A DNA stretch of 64,000 bases from Tumebacillus_A lipolyticus (GTDB lineage: Bacteria; Bacillota; Bacilli; Tumebacillales; Tumebacillaceae): NCBI RefSeq assembly GCF_042682745.1, contig NZ_JBHUIO010000006.1:62001-126000 (forward strand), in the 5' to 3' direction. The translations under genes and the position numbers were made by a program. A model generated the notes under the pieces. The model was not told the DNA's origin. It was given only the letters and a program-made list of their open reading frames with translations, and did no database searches. Position 1 is the first letter of the stretch. The number at the start of each line of letters is the position of its first letter. Positions 20,001 to 35,000 of the stretch are shown here, one piece after another.

Positions 20001-23000
20001 GGTCGAGCCGGACGTGTAGATCATGTAGGCCAGGTCGCTCGGGGCGACCTCGTGCGTCAGATTCGATTCTGAATAGCTGGCGAGGCGCTCCAGATCCGCA
20101 TCGAGGCGGACGACGCTCGCAGGCGAGACCGGCAGTCGGTCGAGCAGGTGCGACTGTGTCACCATGACCGACGCCTCGCTGTCTTCGAGGATCAGCGAGA
20201 TGCGCTCCTCCGGATAGGCGGTGTCGAGCGGCACGTACGCTCCGCCCGCCTTCAGGATGCCGAGCAGGCCGATCACGAGGTCTGCGGAGCGCTCGACGAA
20301 CAGCGTGACCATCACATCGGGGCCGACGCCGAGCTCGCGCAGATGGTTCGCCAAGCGATTGGCGCGGCCGTTCAGCTCGCGATAGGTCAGCGATTGCCCT
20401 GCGAACTGCACCGCCACCGCATCTGGCGTGCGCGCCACCTGCGCTTCGAACAGGCGATGGATGATCGCGTCCGACTCCGGCAGGTCTGCCTCCAGCTCCA
20501 CCAGCAGGTGCTGTCGCTCCTGCTCGGTCAGCATCGGCAGGTCGTCGATCGCCTGTGCAGGGCGAGACAGCATGTTTTCCAGCAGCGTGGTCAGATGGCC
20601 GAGCATGTGCGTGACCACCACATCTTCAAAGCGCTGCGCATCATAGCTCACATGCAGCGTCAACGCTTCGCCTGGCAACGCGGTCACCGTCAGCGGATAG
20701 TTGGTCATCTGTCCGAGCCGCACATCGGTGATCTCAAGCTCCCCGACTTTTGAAACAGCTTCCTGCAGCGGGTAGTTTTCAAAGACCAAGATCGACTCGA
20801 ACAGATCGGAGCCGCGCGGTACATCGCTCCACTCCTGCACGTTCACCAGCGGCGTATGTTCAAACTCGCGCATGCTCGCCTGCTGCGCTTGCATCCCTTT
20901 CAGGAACGTCAACAGGTCGGTCTCCGGCGTGAACTGCGCGCGCATCGGCAGCGTGTTGATAAACAGCCCGACCATCGATTCGACGCCCGTCAAATCGGCA
21001 GGGCGCCCCGAGACGGTGGTGCCGAACAGCACATCGCCTTCCCCGCTGTAGCGGGAGAGCATGATCGCAAACGCGCCTTGCACCAGATTGTTCAAGGTCA
21101 GCTGATGCTGTCTGGCCCGCCCTTGCATCGCAGCGGTCAGCTCCTGAGACAGCACCGTCTGTTGCTCCCGATACTCTTTTTCCGCAGGTGCGTCACCGAG
21201 GCGCGTCCGATCGACCCCGAGCGGAGTCGGTGCCAAGAACCCGGAGAGCTGTTGTTGCCAGTGCGCTTTCGCCAGCGCCAAGTCCTGTTTTTGCAGCCAG
21301 GCGATGTACTCGCGATAGGGTCGTGCGCTGCCCAGTCGCAGTTCGTTCCCTTGCACATCGCTGTCGTACAGCGCAAACAGCTCTTTGATCAAGAGCGGCA
21401 GCGACCAGCCGTCGAGCAGCAGGTGATGGGACGTCCAGATCAGGCGTTGCACCTGTTCGCCCAATCGGATGATCGTCAGGCGCATCAGCGGCGCGAGGTG
21501 CAGTTCGAAGCCGCGTCGGCAGTCTTCGCTGGCAAACGATTCGATGTTCGCCGCCTGCTCTTCCGCTGTGAGCTCCTGCCAATCGAGCTGTTCGATCGGC
21601 AGCTGTACATGGCGCTGCACGACCTGCGCCAGTTGGCTCGTCCCTTGCCAGTAGAACGAAGTGCGCAAGATCGCATGGCGATCCAACACGTTTTGCCAGG
21701 CGCGATGCATCGCCGCCAGATCGAGGCGGCCGCGCAGCTCCAAGTTGACCTGCGTCACATAGACCCCCGTGTCGGGCGACACCAAGCTGTGGTACAACAT
21801 CCCCTCCTGCGTGGGGGACAGCGCGTAGATCTGGTCGATCTCCGCACGCTTGATCGAGCGTTCGGCCAACGTTGCGACCAGCAGATCGAGCTCCTCCTGA
21901 TCGAGCTTCGCCTCCGGGAAGTCGGACGGGGTGAACCCGCCCGCCTCTGCCGATCGGCAATGCTCGATCACGGCGCGCAGAGCGTCCAGATAGGACTGTG
22001 CCAACCGTTCGATCGTCTCTTCGCGATGGAGATGTGCGCTGTAGGTCCAGTCGATCCAGAGCTGTCCGTCCTGCACGCCTCCGTTCACTTCGAGCAGATG
22101 GCTGCGCTCGTTGCGGCCGCTGTAGACCGAGCCGCTCGATTCGGCAGAAAGCTTCAGCAGCGACGACTCGGCAAACGATTGGTCAAACTGGCCCAGGTAG
22201 TTGAAGATCACCTGCGGATTGGCCCATGCGGAAGCTCCGCCTTGCCCCTGCTCCTCTGCGCGCAGATAGCGCAGCAGCCCGTAGCCGATCCCGCGGTTTG
22301 GAAGCGCGCGCAGCTGCTCTTTGATCCCTTTGATCGTCCGACCGATCGAGCGGTGATCGCCAAGTTGTAGCTGCACCGGATAGGACGTGGTAAACCACCC
22401 GACCGTGCGGGAGAGGTCGACACCTGCGAGGATGTCCTCCCGTCCGTGCCCCTCCAGGCTGACCCAGAGCGATCGCTCTCCCGTCCAAGCGGCAAACGAT
22501 TCGCCAAGCGCGGTCAGCAACAGGTCGTTGATCTGCGTGTTGTACGCTCTGGGCGCTTCTTGCAGCAGCGCCTGCGTCTCAGCGGCGCTCAGCTTGACGA
22601 TCACATGGCGGCTCGATGCCACCGTGTTGTCACCCGCCTGCAGGTCGATCGGCAATCGCTCGATGCGCGCCTGCTTCGCGGGCAGCCACGCGTCCTGCTC
22701 CGCCCGCAACGACTCGGAGGTCGCATGTTCTGCCAACCGCTTCGCCCACTCTTGGAACGAGGTGGTCTTCGGCGGCAACTGTATCGGGCGACCGGCGAGG
22801 CGCTGAAGATAGGCGGTCTCCAAATCTTGCAGCAAAATCCGCCACGAGACGCCGTCGATCACCAGATGGTGCACGATCACCAGCAGTTGGTTCGCCCGCT
22901 CCGCACCGAGATCCGCATGCAGGAAGCGCACCAGCGGCGCTTCTGCGAGCGCAAAGGATGCTTGCAGGCGCTCCGCTTCGGCAAGCAAAGTCGCTTCCTG

Positions 23001-26000
23001 ATCGGCGGCGGCGAGCGCAGACAGGTCGAGGGAAGCGAAAGGAACCTGCTCGCTCCACGCAGCGTTCTCCTGCTGCCACCCGCTCTCGCTTTCGAGGTAG
23101 CACATCCGCAGCGCATCGTGGTGCAGCAGCAAGTGAGCGATCGCCTCGCGCAGATGCTCGACATCCACCGCCTGTTGCAAGTCGAAGCGCAACGACATGT
23201 TGAAATGGTGAGCATCTTGCAGCTGCGACTGGAAGAACCAGCGCTGGATCGGCGTCAACAGCACCGCTCCGGTGACCATGCCCTGATCGATCACCGTCTC
23301 GGTCGCCGTGCCTGCCACCGCGGCCAGCTCGGCGATCGTCTGATGGTGGAACAGATCTTTCGGCGTCAGGTGAATGCCCTGCTGATTCGCGCGGTTGATG
23401 ATCTGAATGCTCAAGATCGAGTCGCCGCCCAGCTCAAAGAAGTTGTCATGAATGCCGACCTGCTTCACCCGCAAAAGGGTCGACCAGATGTCTGCCAGCG
23501 ACTGCTCCACCTCGTTGCGCGGCGCTTCATAGTCGTTGCCCGCTCCGAGTTGGGAGAGGTCGGGCGCTGGCAATGCCCGGCGATCCACCTTGCCGTTTTG
23601 GTTGAGCGGCAGTTTTTCCAACAGCACGAACGCGGAGGGGATCATGTAGTCGGGCAGGCGCTCTTTGAGATAGCTCCGCAGTTCACGGCCTTCCAGCTCG
23701 ACCGCTTCCTGTGCCACCAGATAGGCGACCAATCTCCTGTCGCCCGGCACATCCTCTCTGGCGATCACCACCACCTCTTGCACGCTCTCATGCCCGCTGA
23801 GCACGCTTTCGATCTCTCCGAGCTCGATGCGGAACCCACGGATTTTCACCTGGCTGTCGATCCGGGCGAGGAAGTCGATCGAGCCGTCGGGCAGATAGCG
23901 CACCAGGTCGCCCGTCTTGTACAGGCGCTCCCCTTCAGCAAACGGGCTGGGCACAAAGGCAGTGCGGGTCAGCTCCGGCTGGTTGAGGTAGCCGCGAGCA
24001 AGCCCTGCGCCCCCGATGTACAGCTCTCCCGCCACTCCTACCGGAACGGGTTGCAGCTGGCGATCCAACACATAGAACGAGGTGTTGGAGATCGGCTTGC
24101 CGATCGGCACCGATTGGCCGACCACCACCTCGCGCACCGGATGGAAGCTGGCGAACGTGGTCGTCTCGGTCGGGCCGTACACGTGGATAAATTGCGTGTT
24201 CGGCAACTGGTCGATCAATTTTTTCAGATGGGCGGCAGACATCACTTCACCGCCGGCCAACAGCTGGCGAACGCTCTGCAGATCTTCCAACCTCGCCTCG
24301 ACCATCTGATGGAACAGCGCGGTGGTCAGGAAGATCGTCGTGACCTGATGCTCTCGCAGCACGCGGCCCAGCTCGATCAAGGAGGGCAGCTGCGTCGGGA
24401 AGATCACCAGGCGGGCGCCGTTTAACAGGCTGCCCCAGATCTCAAACGTCGAAGCGTCAAAGGCGACCGGCGCAAACTGCAGGAACACCTCGTCAGGTGA
24501 GAAGTTCACATAGTTGGTCGCTTTGACCAGTCGAACAACACCGCGATGCGGCACGCAGACTCCTTTCGGCTTGCCGGTCGAGCCGGACGTGTAGATCACG
24601 TAGGCGAGGCGATCAAGATCTGTCGCACAGAGCGGCGTTTCCTCGCTCTCCGCCGCGATCAGCGCCGCCTCTCGATCGGTGCAGATGAGCTGCGCTTGGT
24701 GGGCCGGCAGCTTTTCTGCCTGTTCTGCGGTGGTCACCAGCACTTGCAGGCCGGTGTCCTCCAAGATGTAGGCGATGCGCTCTGCCGGATAGTTCGGGTC
24801 GATCGGCACGTAGGTGCCGCCCGCTTTGAGAATCGCCAGCAGGCTGACGATCATCCCGAGCGACCGCTCGGTGGTGATGCCGACGAACGTCTCCGCTCCG
24901 ACACCGCGCTTTTGCAGATGGTGCGCGAGCTGGTTGGCGCGGGCGTTCAGTTCACGATAGGTCAGTTGCTCGCCCTGATAGACGACCGCCACCGCGTCGG
25001 GCGTGCGCTCCGCCTGTTCGCTGAACAGGCGATCGATGCACACTTCCGGGTAGGGCGTCGACGCGTCGTTCCATTCGACCAGCAGCTGTTGCTTCTCCGG
25101 CGCGGTCAGCATCGGCAAATCGGCGACCGTTTGATCTTTCACCGTGAGCATCTGTTCGATCAGCGTGCGCAGATGGCCGAGCAGCGCACCGATCGTCCCA
25201 TCCGCATAGAGCTGGCGGTCATAGTTGACCTTGAGCGTCAGTTCCTGACCGGGCAGTGCGACCACAGTCAGCGGATAGTTGGTCATCTCGACCGCGCTGA
25301 CATCGCTGACCGCAAGCCCTGCGACTTGGCCAGACAGCGCCTCATCGATCGGGTAGTTCTCAAAGACCAAGATCGAGTCGAACAGATTGGTGCCGCGCGG
25401 AACATCGCTCCATTCCTGCACGCTGACCAGCGGCGTGTGTTCGAACTCACGCACTTCCACCTGTTGCGCCTGCAGTTCCTTTAAGAAGGTCAGCAGCGGC
25501 GTATCGGCGGTGAACGTCGCTCGCATCGGCAGTGTGTTGATAAACAGGCCGACCATCGTCTCCACCCCTGCCAGTTGGGCGGGGCGGCCGGAGACGGTCG
25601 TGCCGAACACCACATCGTCCCCACCGCTGTAGCGGGCGAGCAGGATCGCCCACGCGCCCTGCACCAGCGTGCTCAGCGTCAGTTGATGCTGGCGGGCCAA
25701 CACTTGCAAGGATGCTGTAGCTTCTGCAGGCAAAGCGATCTGCTGCTCCGCATATTTTTCTTCCTCCGCCGGAAGCGAACCGCGCGCCCGCTCGACGCCG
25801 AGCGATGTGGGAGTGTCAAACCCGGCGAGCTTGTTGCGCCAATGTTGCTCCGCGAGCTCCAGACTTTGGGATTGCAGCCAGGCGATGTAGTCGCGATACG
25901 GTCGCGAACCGCCCAGTTGAGCCACCGTTCCGCTCACCTGCTGGTCGTACAGCGCGAACACCTCTTTGAACAGCAGCGGCAGCGACCAGCCGTCGAGCAG

Positions 26001-29000
26001 CAGGTGGTGCATCGTCCAGACCAGACGGTGCACGCCCTCCTCCAGCTTGATCAGCACGAGGCGCATCAGCGGCGCTTCCTGCAGGTCAAACCCGCGCTTG
26101 CTGTCCGCCTGCAAAAATTGGACAAAGCGCTCCGTCTGCTCCTCTGCCGAAAGCTGTTGCCAATCGAGCGTCGTGATCGCCATCTTGACGTCGCGCCTGA
26201 CCACTTGCAACATGTCGCGATCCCCCTGCCAGTAGAAGGAGGTGCGCAAGATCGCATGGCGCTCGACCACCTGTTGCCACGCCCGCTCCAGCGCCTCCCG
26301 ATCCAGCTGACCGCGCAGATCCAGCTTGACCTGCGTCACGTAGACGCCAGAGTCGGGGGAGATCAGACTGTGATACAGCATCCCCTGTTGAACGTGTGAC
26401 AGCGCATAGAGCTGTTCGAATTCGCGAGACGAAACTGAGCGGTCTGCGAGCGAGGCGATCACCCCGTCCAACTCCGCCTGGTTCAAGTTCGCCTGCGGGA
26501 AATCGGATGGCGTAAAGCCGCCCGCCTCAGGCGTTTGGCAGTGTTCGATCAGCTCCCGCAACGAGTGGAGGAAGGAGGAGGCGACTTTTTCGATCGTCTC
26601 CGCGCGATGTTGATTGGCGCTATAGGTCCAAGTCAGGCGCAGCTGCCCTTCTTGCACCCCGCCATTGATCTCCAGCAGGTAGTTGCGCGCATTGCGCCCG
26701 CTCTGCATCGAGCCGCTGGAAACTTGCGACAGCGCAAAGAGCGACGACCCTGCAAACGACTGGTCGAACTGCCCGAGGTAGTTGAACAGCACTTCCGGGT
26801 GCGCCAGACCTGCCGCCTCGCCGAGCAGAGGGCGAGCGGGGCTTGAGTAGCGCAACAGCCCATAGTCGAACCCGCGGTTGGGAATCGTCCGCAACAGCTC
26901 TTTGATCTCCTTGATCTTCTGCCCGAGATCGCCCCGTTCGCTCACTTGCAGATGAACCGGGTAAAGCGAAGTAAACCATCCGACCGTGCGCGACACATCC
27001 GCATCGCCGAGCAAATCTTCCCGTCCATGCCCTTCCAGCGCGAGCAGCAGCGAGCGTTCCCCCGTCCAATCGGCAAACGATTGGACGAGCGCAGTCAGCA
27101 GCAGATCGTTGATCTGCGTGCGATACGCCTTAGGCGCTTCCTGCAGCAATGCATCCGTTTCCTCGACGCTGAGCGAGATGGTCACTTCGCGGCTCGATGC
27201 CACATCGTTCGCACCCGCTGAAAAATCGGTCGGCAGCGGGCGTACGTCCGCCTGATGCACCTGCTCCCAATGATCGAGCGACAGCATCGCGCCTGCTGAC
27301 AGCGCGTATTCCTCAAGGCGAGCTGACCAAGCTTGCAGCGATGTGGTCTTCGGCGGAAGCTGGAGCTCCATGTCGGCCGTCCGCTGGCGGTACGCCGTCT
27401 CCAAATCTTCCAGCAGAATGCGCCACGAGACGCCGTCCACCACCAAGTGATGGATGACCAACAGCAGGCGATCGGCAATCCCCTCGCCCATGCGGAAGTG
27501 GGCAAACTGCACCAATCGGCCTTCGGTCAAGCTTAGCGATGCCTGCAATCGCTCCGCCTCCGCCGCAAAGGATCGCTCCTGCTCAGCTGCGGGCAGGTCG
27601 GACAGATCGAAGCTGTGGAGCGGTGCGTCTGCACCTCCCGCCTCGTTCAACTGCTCGACACCCTGCTCCCCGCGCAGATAGCGCATCCGCAGCGCGTCAT
27701 GGTGGAGGATCAGCTGCGAGAGCGCCGCCTGCATCGCGCCGAGATCGATCGCTTCCTGCAGGTCGAGCGTCAGCGCTTGGTTGTAGTGGTGGGCATCGAC
27801 CAGCTCTTGCTCGAAAAACCACCGTTGCACAGGTGTCAGGCCGACCGGGCCTGTGACCATCCCCTGATCGATCGTCGTTGCGGACGCGGTGCTCGCCACC
27901 TCAGCGAGCTCGGCGATCGTCTGATGTTGAAACAGATCTTTGGGCGTCAGATGAATGCCCTGCTGGTTGGCGCGGTTGATGATCTGAATGCTCAAGATCG
28001 AGTCGCCGCCCAGCTCGAAGAAATTGTCGTACACGCCCACTCGCTCCACCCGCAACAGGTTCGACCAGATCTCAGCCAGCGCGCGCTCCACCTCGTTGCG
28101 CGGCGCGATATGATCGCCGCCGAGCTCTGCGCGCACCTGATCGGGCGCGGGAAGCGCCCGCACATCTGTCTTCCCGTTGGCGGTCAGCGGAATCGACTCC
28201 ATCCAAACAAAGGCGGATGGAACCATGTAGTCGGGCACCTGCACTTTCAAGTGATCGCGCAAGGCGCTGACCTCCGGCCGCCCCTCTGCCGCATCGGCGA
28301 CCAGATAGGCCACCAGGCGCTTGTCGCCCGCTCGATCCGCGCGCGCGACGACGACGCACTCCCGCACCAGCGGGTGGGCGTTCAACACCGACTCGATCTC
28401 GCCGAGCTCGATCCGGAATCCGCGAATTTTCACTTGGCTGTCGATCCGCCCGCCATACTCCAGCTCACCGCTTGGCAAGCGGCGGGCGAGATCACCCGTC
28501 CTATACAGCAAAGCTCCCTCCCGCTCGGCAAACCGATCGGGCAAGAAGCGCTCCGCCGTCAGTTCGGGGCGGTTGAGATAGCCGCGCGCAACGCCTGCGC
28601 CGCCGACGTACATCTCGCCCATCACGCCGATCGGCACCGGCTGGAAGCTCTGATCCAGCACGTAGACTTGCAGGTCGGGGATCGGGATTCCGATCACGCT
28701 GCCCGCACCCCTTTGCGCATCTTCCAAAGTGATCGGACGGTAGGTGACATGCACGGTCGTCTCGGTGATGCCGTACATGTTGACCAGTTGCGGCTGCCGA
28801 TCCCCGTGGCGCTCAAACCACGGGAGCAGGCTGCTCAATTCGAGCGCCTCCCCGCCGAAGATCACGTAGCGAAGCGACAGCTCCGCCCTCTCCTCCTTGC
28901 TCACGTCGACGCTGATCAGCTGACGGAAGGCGGAAGGCGTCTGGTTCAAAACGGTCACTCGCTCTTGGAGCAGCAAGTCATAGTACGCCTCTGGTGAACG

Positions 29001-32000
29001 GCTGACCCAATACGGCACGACGACCAGCTTGCCGCCGTAGAACAGGGCACCCCAGATCTCCCAGACCGAAAAGTCGAACGCAAACGAGTGGAAGAGCGTC
29101 CACACATCCTGCTGATCGAACGAGTACCAAGCATCTGTCGCATCGAACAGACGCCCCACATTGGCGTGCGGGATCGGAACCCCTTTCGGTTTGCCGGTCG
29201 AACCGGACGTATAGATCACATAGGCCAGATCGTCTGGCGTCACGTCGCTCTGCAGATCGGCATCCGATTCGTCAGCCAACTCGCCGCGATCGAGGCAGAC
29301 GACCTCCGCGCGGTGGGCAGGCAAGGAGTCGAGATGAAGCTCCTGCGTGACCAGCACTGCGATCTGCGAATCCTCCAGCATGAAGGCGAGCCGATCCTGC
29401 GGGTAAGTCGGGTCGAGCGGCAGATAGGCCCCGCCCGCCTTCAGGATGCCGAGCAATCCGACGATCATCTCTGCCGAGCGCTCCAGGCAGATGCCGACCA
29501 GTTGATTTTTGCGGACGCCCAGCGATTGCAGGCGGTGTGCCAGACGGTTGGCGCGCAAATTCAGCTCGCGATAGGTCAGCTCCTGCCCCTCGTAGGAGAC
29601 GGCGATCGCATCTGGCGTGCGCATCGCCTGACGCTCCACGCGCTGGTGAATGCACAGCTCCTGCGGGAAGGTGGCGGTCAGCTCATTCCCCGCCGTAAGC
29701 AGCTCTTGCCGCTCCCGCTCGGTCAGCATCTGCAGTTCGCCGATCGGACGCGACAGCCCGATCGACACGCTTTCCAACAGGGTGAGCAGATGGCCGATCA
29801 TCTGAGCGACCATCACATCTTCAAAGCGCTGGCAGTCGTAGCTCGCTTTGAGCGTCAGCCGCTCGCCAGGCAGCGCGGTCACCGTCAACGGATAGTTGGT
29901 CATCTCCACAGAGGAGACATCGGTGACCTCAAGCCCTTCGACGCCGCCAGACAGCGCTTCGTCGATCGGGTAGTTTTCAAAGACGAGAATCGAGTCGAAC
30001 AGGTTGACGCCGCGCGGCAGATCGCTCCACTCTTGCACGCTGAGCAGCGGAGTCTGTTCGAACTCGCGCATCTCCAGCTGCTGCGCCTGCATCTCCTGCA
30101 AGAGCGAGAGCACAGGCGCATCTGGCGCGATCTGCGCCCTGACCGGCAGCGTGTTGATGAACAGCCCGACCATCGAATCGACAGCTGCCAAGTCGCCTGC
30201 GCGACCGGAGAGGGTGGTGCCGAACACCACGTCCGCCTCCCCGCTGTAGCGGGACAGCAGGATCGACCAAGCGCCCTGTACCAGCGTGTTCATCGTCAGC
30301 TGATGCTGTCTGGCGAGCGCAGTCAAAGAAGCGGTCGCCCGCTCCGAAAGCGCCAGCTCCTGCTCCGCATATTTCGTTTCGCCTGCCAGAGACGAGCTGC
30401 GCGTCTTCTCCGCACCGAGCGGCGTGGGCGCAGCAAACCCGGCGAGGCGTTGTTGCCAATAGCTTTTCGCAGCGGTGAGATCCTGCTTCTGCAACCAGGC
30501 GATATAGTCGCGATACTGTCTGACAGCTGGAAGCTCCGCCTCCCGCCCCTGCGCATAGGCGTTATACAGGGCGAACGACTCCTGCAACAGCAACGGCAAA
30601 GACCAACCGTCGAGCAGCAGGTGATGGAACGTCCAGACCAGTCGATAGGCGTTCTCTTGCAGTCTGATCAGCGTCAGGCGCATCAGCGGTGCCTCGTGCA
30701 GTTCAAACCCGCGGTCGCTGTCCTCCTGCAAAAATGCGCGCATGCGCTCCGCTCGCTCAAGCGGTGTCACCGATTGCCAATCGAGTTCAGCAAACGGAAG
30801 CTGTGGCTTGCGCGAAACGATCTGGAGCAGATTGCTCGTCCCCTGCCAATAGAAGCGGGTGCGCAAGATCGTGTGGCGATCCAGCAAGCTCTCCCAGGCG
30901 CGCTTCAGAGCGGGCCCGTCAACCGCCCCGCGGAGCTCCAGATTCACCTGCGTCACATACATGCCAGATTGTGTGGCGACCAGACTGTGGTAGAGCATCC
31001 CTTGTTGGACGGACGACAGCTCATACATCTGCTCGATCTCTGCTCGCGGCAGAGCGCGATCAGCCAGCTCGGCGATCATCTGGTCGAGCTGTTCCTGCGT
31101 CAGCTGCGCCTCCGGGAAATCGGACGGTGTAAATCCGCCCGCTTCGGATGACAGGCAATGGGCGAGCACATCGCGCAGCCTCTCCAGAGTCGAATCGGCC
31201 AGCGCTTCGATCGTCCGCTCCTGATGCAGATCGGCGCTGTACGTCCAGACGAGTTGCAGTTGCCCATCCGCCACGAAGCTGTCGATTTCCAGCAGATGCT
31301 TCCTTTTGTTCCGACCGCTTTGGATGAAACTGTACTCCTCTGGCGCGAGGGCGAACAGCGGGGATTCCACAAAGCGCTGACCAAGATGGCGATACGCCAC
31401 TTCCGGTCGAGCGGATGGTTGCCCGCTTTCGCTCAGACCTGCTGTCGCTGCCCGCCCGTCAAGCGACAGGACTCTGCCGCTGCGGCGATTTGCCTGCGAG
31501 CGAACCGCCTCTTTGACCCCTTTGATCATCTGGCTGAGCGAGTCGCTCTCGCCTGCGTGCAGCAGCACCGGATCGGAGCTGCTCAACCAGCCGACGGTGC
31601 GGGAGAGGTCAAGATCGGTCGAGCTCGCATTTCGCTGATCTCGCTCCAGCTCGATCAGAAGTGCATCTTCCCCCGTCCAGTTGGCGAACGACCTGACCAG
31701 CGCGCTCAACAGCAGTTCTTCAAGCGTTGTGCGGTACGCTTGCGGAGCTGCTTGCAGCAGTGCTCCCGTCTCCTCTGCGCTCAGCTTCACCGCGATCTGA
31801 CGGCTGGATGCCACCATGTTCTCTCCGGCGGGCAGATCGGTCGGCAGGCGTTTCGCAATCAGCTCCGCCCCCGGCGCTCGGTCAAGCGCAGCAGGCAGCT
31901 CCTCTGCCGATGCGAACTGAGCCATGCGCTCCGACCACGCTTGGAAAGAAGCGGTCTTCTCCGGCAGCCCGATCGCTTCTCCCGCCGCACGCATGCGGTA

Positions 32001-35000
32001 GGCAGCTTCCAGATCGCTGAGCAAAATCTGCCAAGAGGCGCTGTCGATGATCAGCTGGTGTGCGACGATCAGCAGTCGACCTGCTCGCTCAGCACCAAAA
32101 TCGGCGAGCAAAAAGCGCACCAGCGGTGCTTCGGCGAGGTTGAAGGACGCTTGAAGGCGCTCCGCTTCGGCGAGGAAGACCGCCTCCTGTTCGGACGCTT
32201 CCAGCTCAGACAGGTTGAGCGCGACCAGCGGCACCTCTGCGGGCAGATCGGCAGTCACCTGTCGCCAGCCCGTCTCGCTCTGCAGATAGTGCATCCGCAG
32301 CGCATCATGATGCATCAGCAGGTGTGCGATCGCCTCGCGCAGCACGCTCACCTCGACCTTCTCCTTCAGCGTGAGCCACACCGCTCGGTTCGCATGATGA
32401 ACATCTGCCGCCTGTTGCTGCAGAAACTGCTGTTGGCTCGGGGACAGCAAGGTCACACCTGTCACCAGCCCCCGGTCTGCGATCCGCTCTGCCACAACGC
32501 TTGCCACCGCCGAAAGTTCGGCGATCGTCTGATGCTTGAACAGATCTTTCGGCTGCAAGCGGATGCCGAGCTGGTTGGCGCGGTTGATGATCTGAATGCT
32601 CAGGATCGAATCACCGCCCAGCTCGAAGAAATTATCCTCGATGCCCACGCGCTGAAGCTTCAGCGAGCTCGCCCACACGTCTGCCAGCACCTGCTCCACC
32701 TCGGTGCGCGGTGCCACATAGACGCCGCTTGCGCCCAGCTGCGAACGGTCTGGCGCCGGCAATGCCCGGCGATCGATCTTGCCGTTTGGCGTCAGCGGCA
32801 TCGCCTCCAACACCACGAAGGCGGAAGGCACCATAAAATCGGGCAAACTCTCGCGCAAAAAGCTCCGCCATTCACCCGCTTCCGGCACAGGTGAAACTGC
32901 AGCCACCAGATAGGCGACCATGCGCTGTTCCCCAGGAGCGACTTCGCGCACCACCACGGCCGCCTCACGCACCGCCTGATGCTGTCCCAGCCGCGCCTCG
33001 ATCTCACCCAATTCCACGCGGTTGCCGTTGATCTTCACCTGGTTGTCGATCCGGCCGATATAGTCGAGCGTGCCGTCTGCCAGCCAGCGCACCGCATCTC
33101 CGGTGCGATACAATCGACCTGCTCCGGCAAACGGATGGGCGAGGAAGCGCTCCTCTGTCAGCTCCGGCCGATTCAGATAGCCGCCGGCCACCCCGGCGCC
33201 GCCGATGTACAGCTCCCCCGCCACGCCGATCGGCACAGGCTGCAGGTGGCGATCCAACACGTACGCCTGATAGTTGGCGATCGGTCGGCCGATCTTGATC
33301 TGCCTGTCCTGGCGATCCACCTCATGCGTCGTCGCCCAGACGGTCGCTTCGGTCGGGCCGTACATGTTGATCAGGCGAGTGCTCGGCAGCGCTTCCAGCA
33401 ACCGCTCGGCCAGCGGCTGCGGCAGTGCTTCCCCGCCGAGCATCAGGACGCGCAACGAGCCGAGCGCCTGCAGCGCCGCTCCGTTCTGCGCGATCATCGT
33501 CATCAGCGAAGGCGTGCACTGCATCAGCGTGACCGCATGGCGGACGGCCAGCGCTTGCAAGGAGTGATCGCTGGCCAGATCGGCATGATCGCCCGACGAT
33601 ACGGTCGATCTGATCTTCTCCTCCTCCGAGAGCAAGACCACCTTGCCGCCCCGCGTCAACGTCCAGAAGATCTCCAAGACGGCGATGTCGAAGCTGATGC
33701 TGGTTACCGCGAGCATCGCATCGCCAGCAACGCATCCCACTCGCTCGTCCATGCCGACGAAGAAGTTGACCACGTTGCGATGCGTCAGCAACACGCCCTT
33801 CGGCAAGCCGGTCGAGCCGGACGTATAGATCACATAGGCGAGATCGTCTGGCGTTGCCGCACTGCGCACAACTGCCTCGCTCGCCATCTCCAAAGAAGCC
33901 CCGCGCACAGTCAGGCAGACCGTTTCGGGCAGGGTGCCCACAAGCTCCGCGCCCACCTGCTCCTCGTCGACGAGCAGAACGGAGAGCTTCGCATCTTGGA
34001 TCATAAACGCAAGCCGGTCTTGCGGATAGGAAGGGTCGAGCGGCACATAAGCGCCACCCGCTTTGAAGATCGCCAGCAGCCCGACGACCATCTCCAGACT
34101 GCGCTCCATGCAGAGGCCGACCAACGCGTTCGGGCCAACCCCGTGCTGCTGCAGAAGATGCGCCAGCCGATCGACGCGTCTGCTCAGCTCGCCAAACGTC
34201 AGCTCGCTGTCCTCAAACACGAGGGCGATCGCATCTGGCGTGCGCTCGACCTGCGCTTCGAACTGCTGATGAACGCATGCTTCTGCTTCGACGCCCGCCC
34301 CTGCCTTGTTCCACTCGATCAGCAGTCGCTGGCGCTCGACCTCGGTCAGCATCGCAAGCTCTGCCACCTGTTGCTGACAGTCTTGAACGACGCTCTCGAC
34401 CAGCGTTTCAAAATGGGCGATCATCCGCTCCACCGTCTCGGGCAAGAAGAGCGCCGTGTTGAACTCCATGCGGCCCGCAAACGCATCTTCGACCTCGGCG
34501 ATCGTAAGCGCGAGGTCAAACTGAACGAACTCCTGCGCAAGCGGGAGCGAGGTGAGTGACATGTCCCCGATCTGCAGCTGTACGCCAGGCTCCCCGAGCG
34601 CAAACCCTGCCATTCCGGCATGGGCCAAATGGGACTGCTGATAGGTGAACATCGCTTGAAACAGCGGTGGATAGCTCAGATCGCGCTTGGGCTGCAAGCG
34701 ATCAACCAGCAGGGAGAACGGATACTCCTGATGCTCAAGCGCGCCGATCACCGTCGCCCGCACCTGCTGCAGAAACTCGGCGAACGTCAGCGGCGCAGAA
34801 AAATCTGCTCTTTGGACGACCGGATTCACATAGTACCCGATCACGCCCGCATCTTTCCCGCTGGTTCTTCCGGTGGTCGGCGAGCCGACCAGAATGTCCT
34901 CCTGACCGGAGTAGCGATGCAGCAGCACTTGGAAGACGGCCAGAAACACCATGTGCAGCGTGACGCCCATCTCCTTCGCCAACCGCTTGAGCGATGGCGC

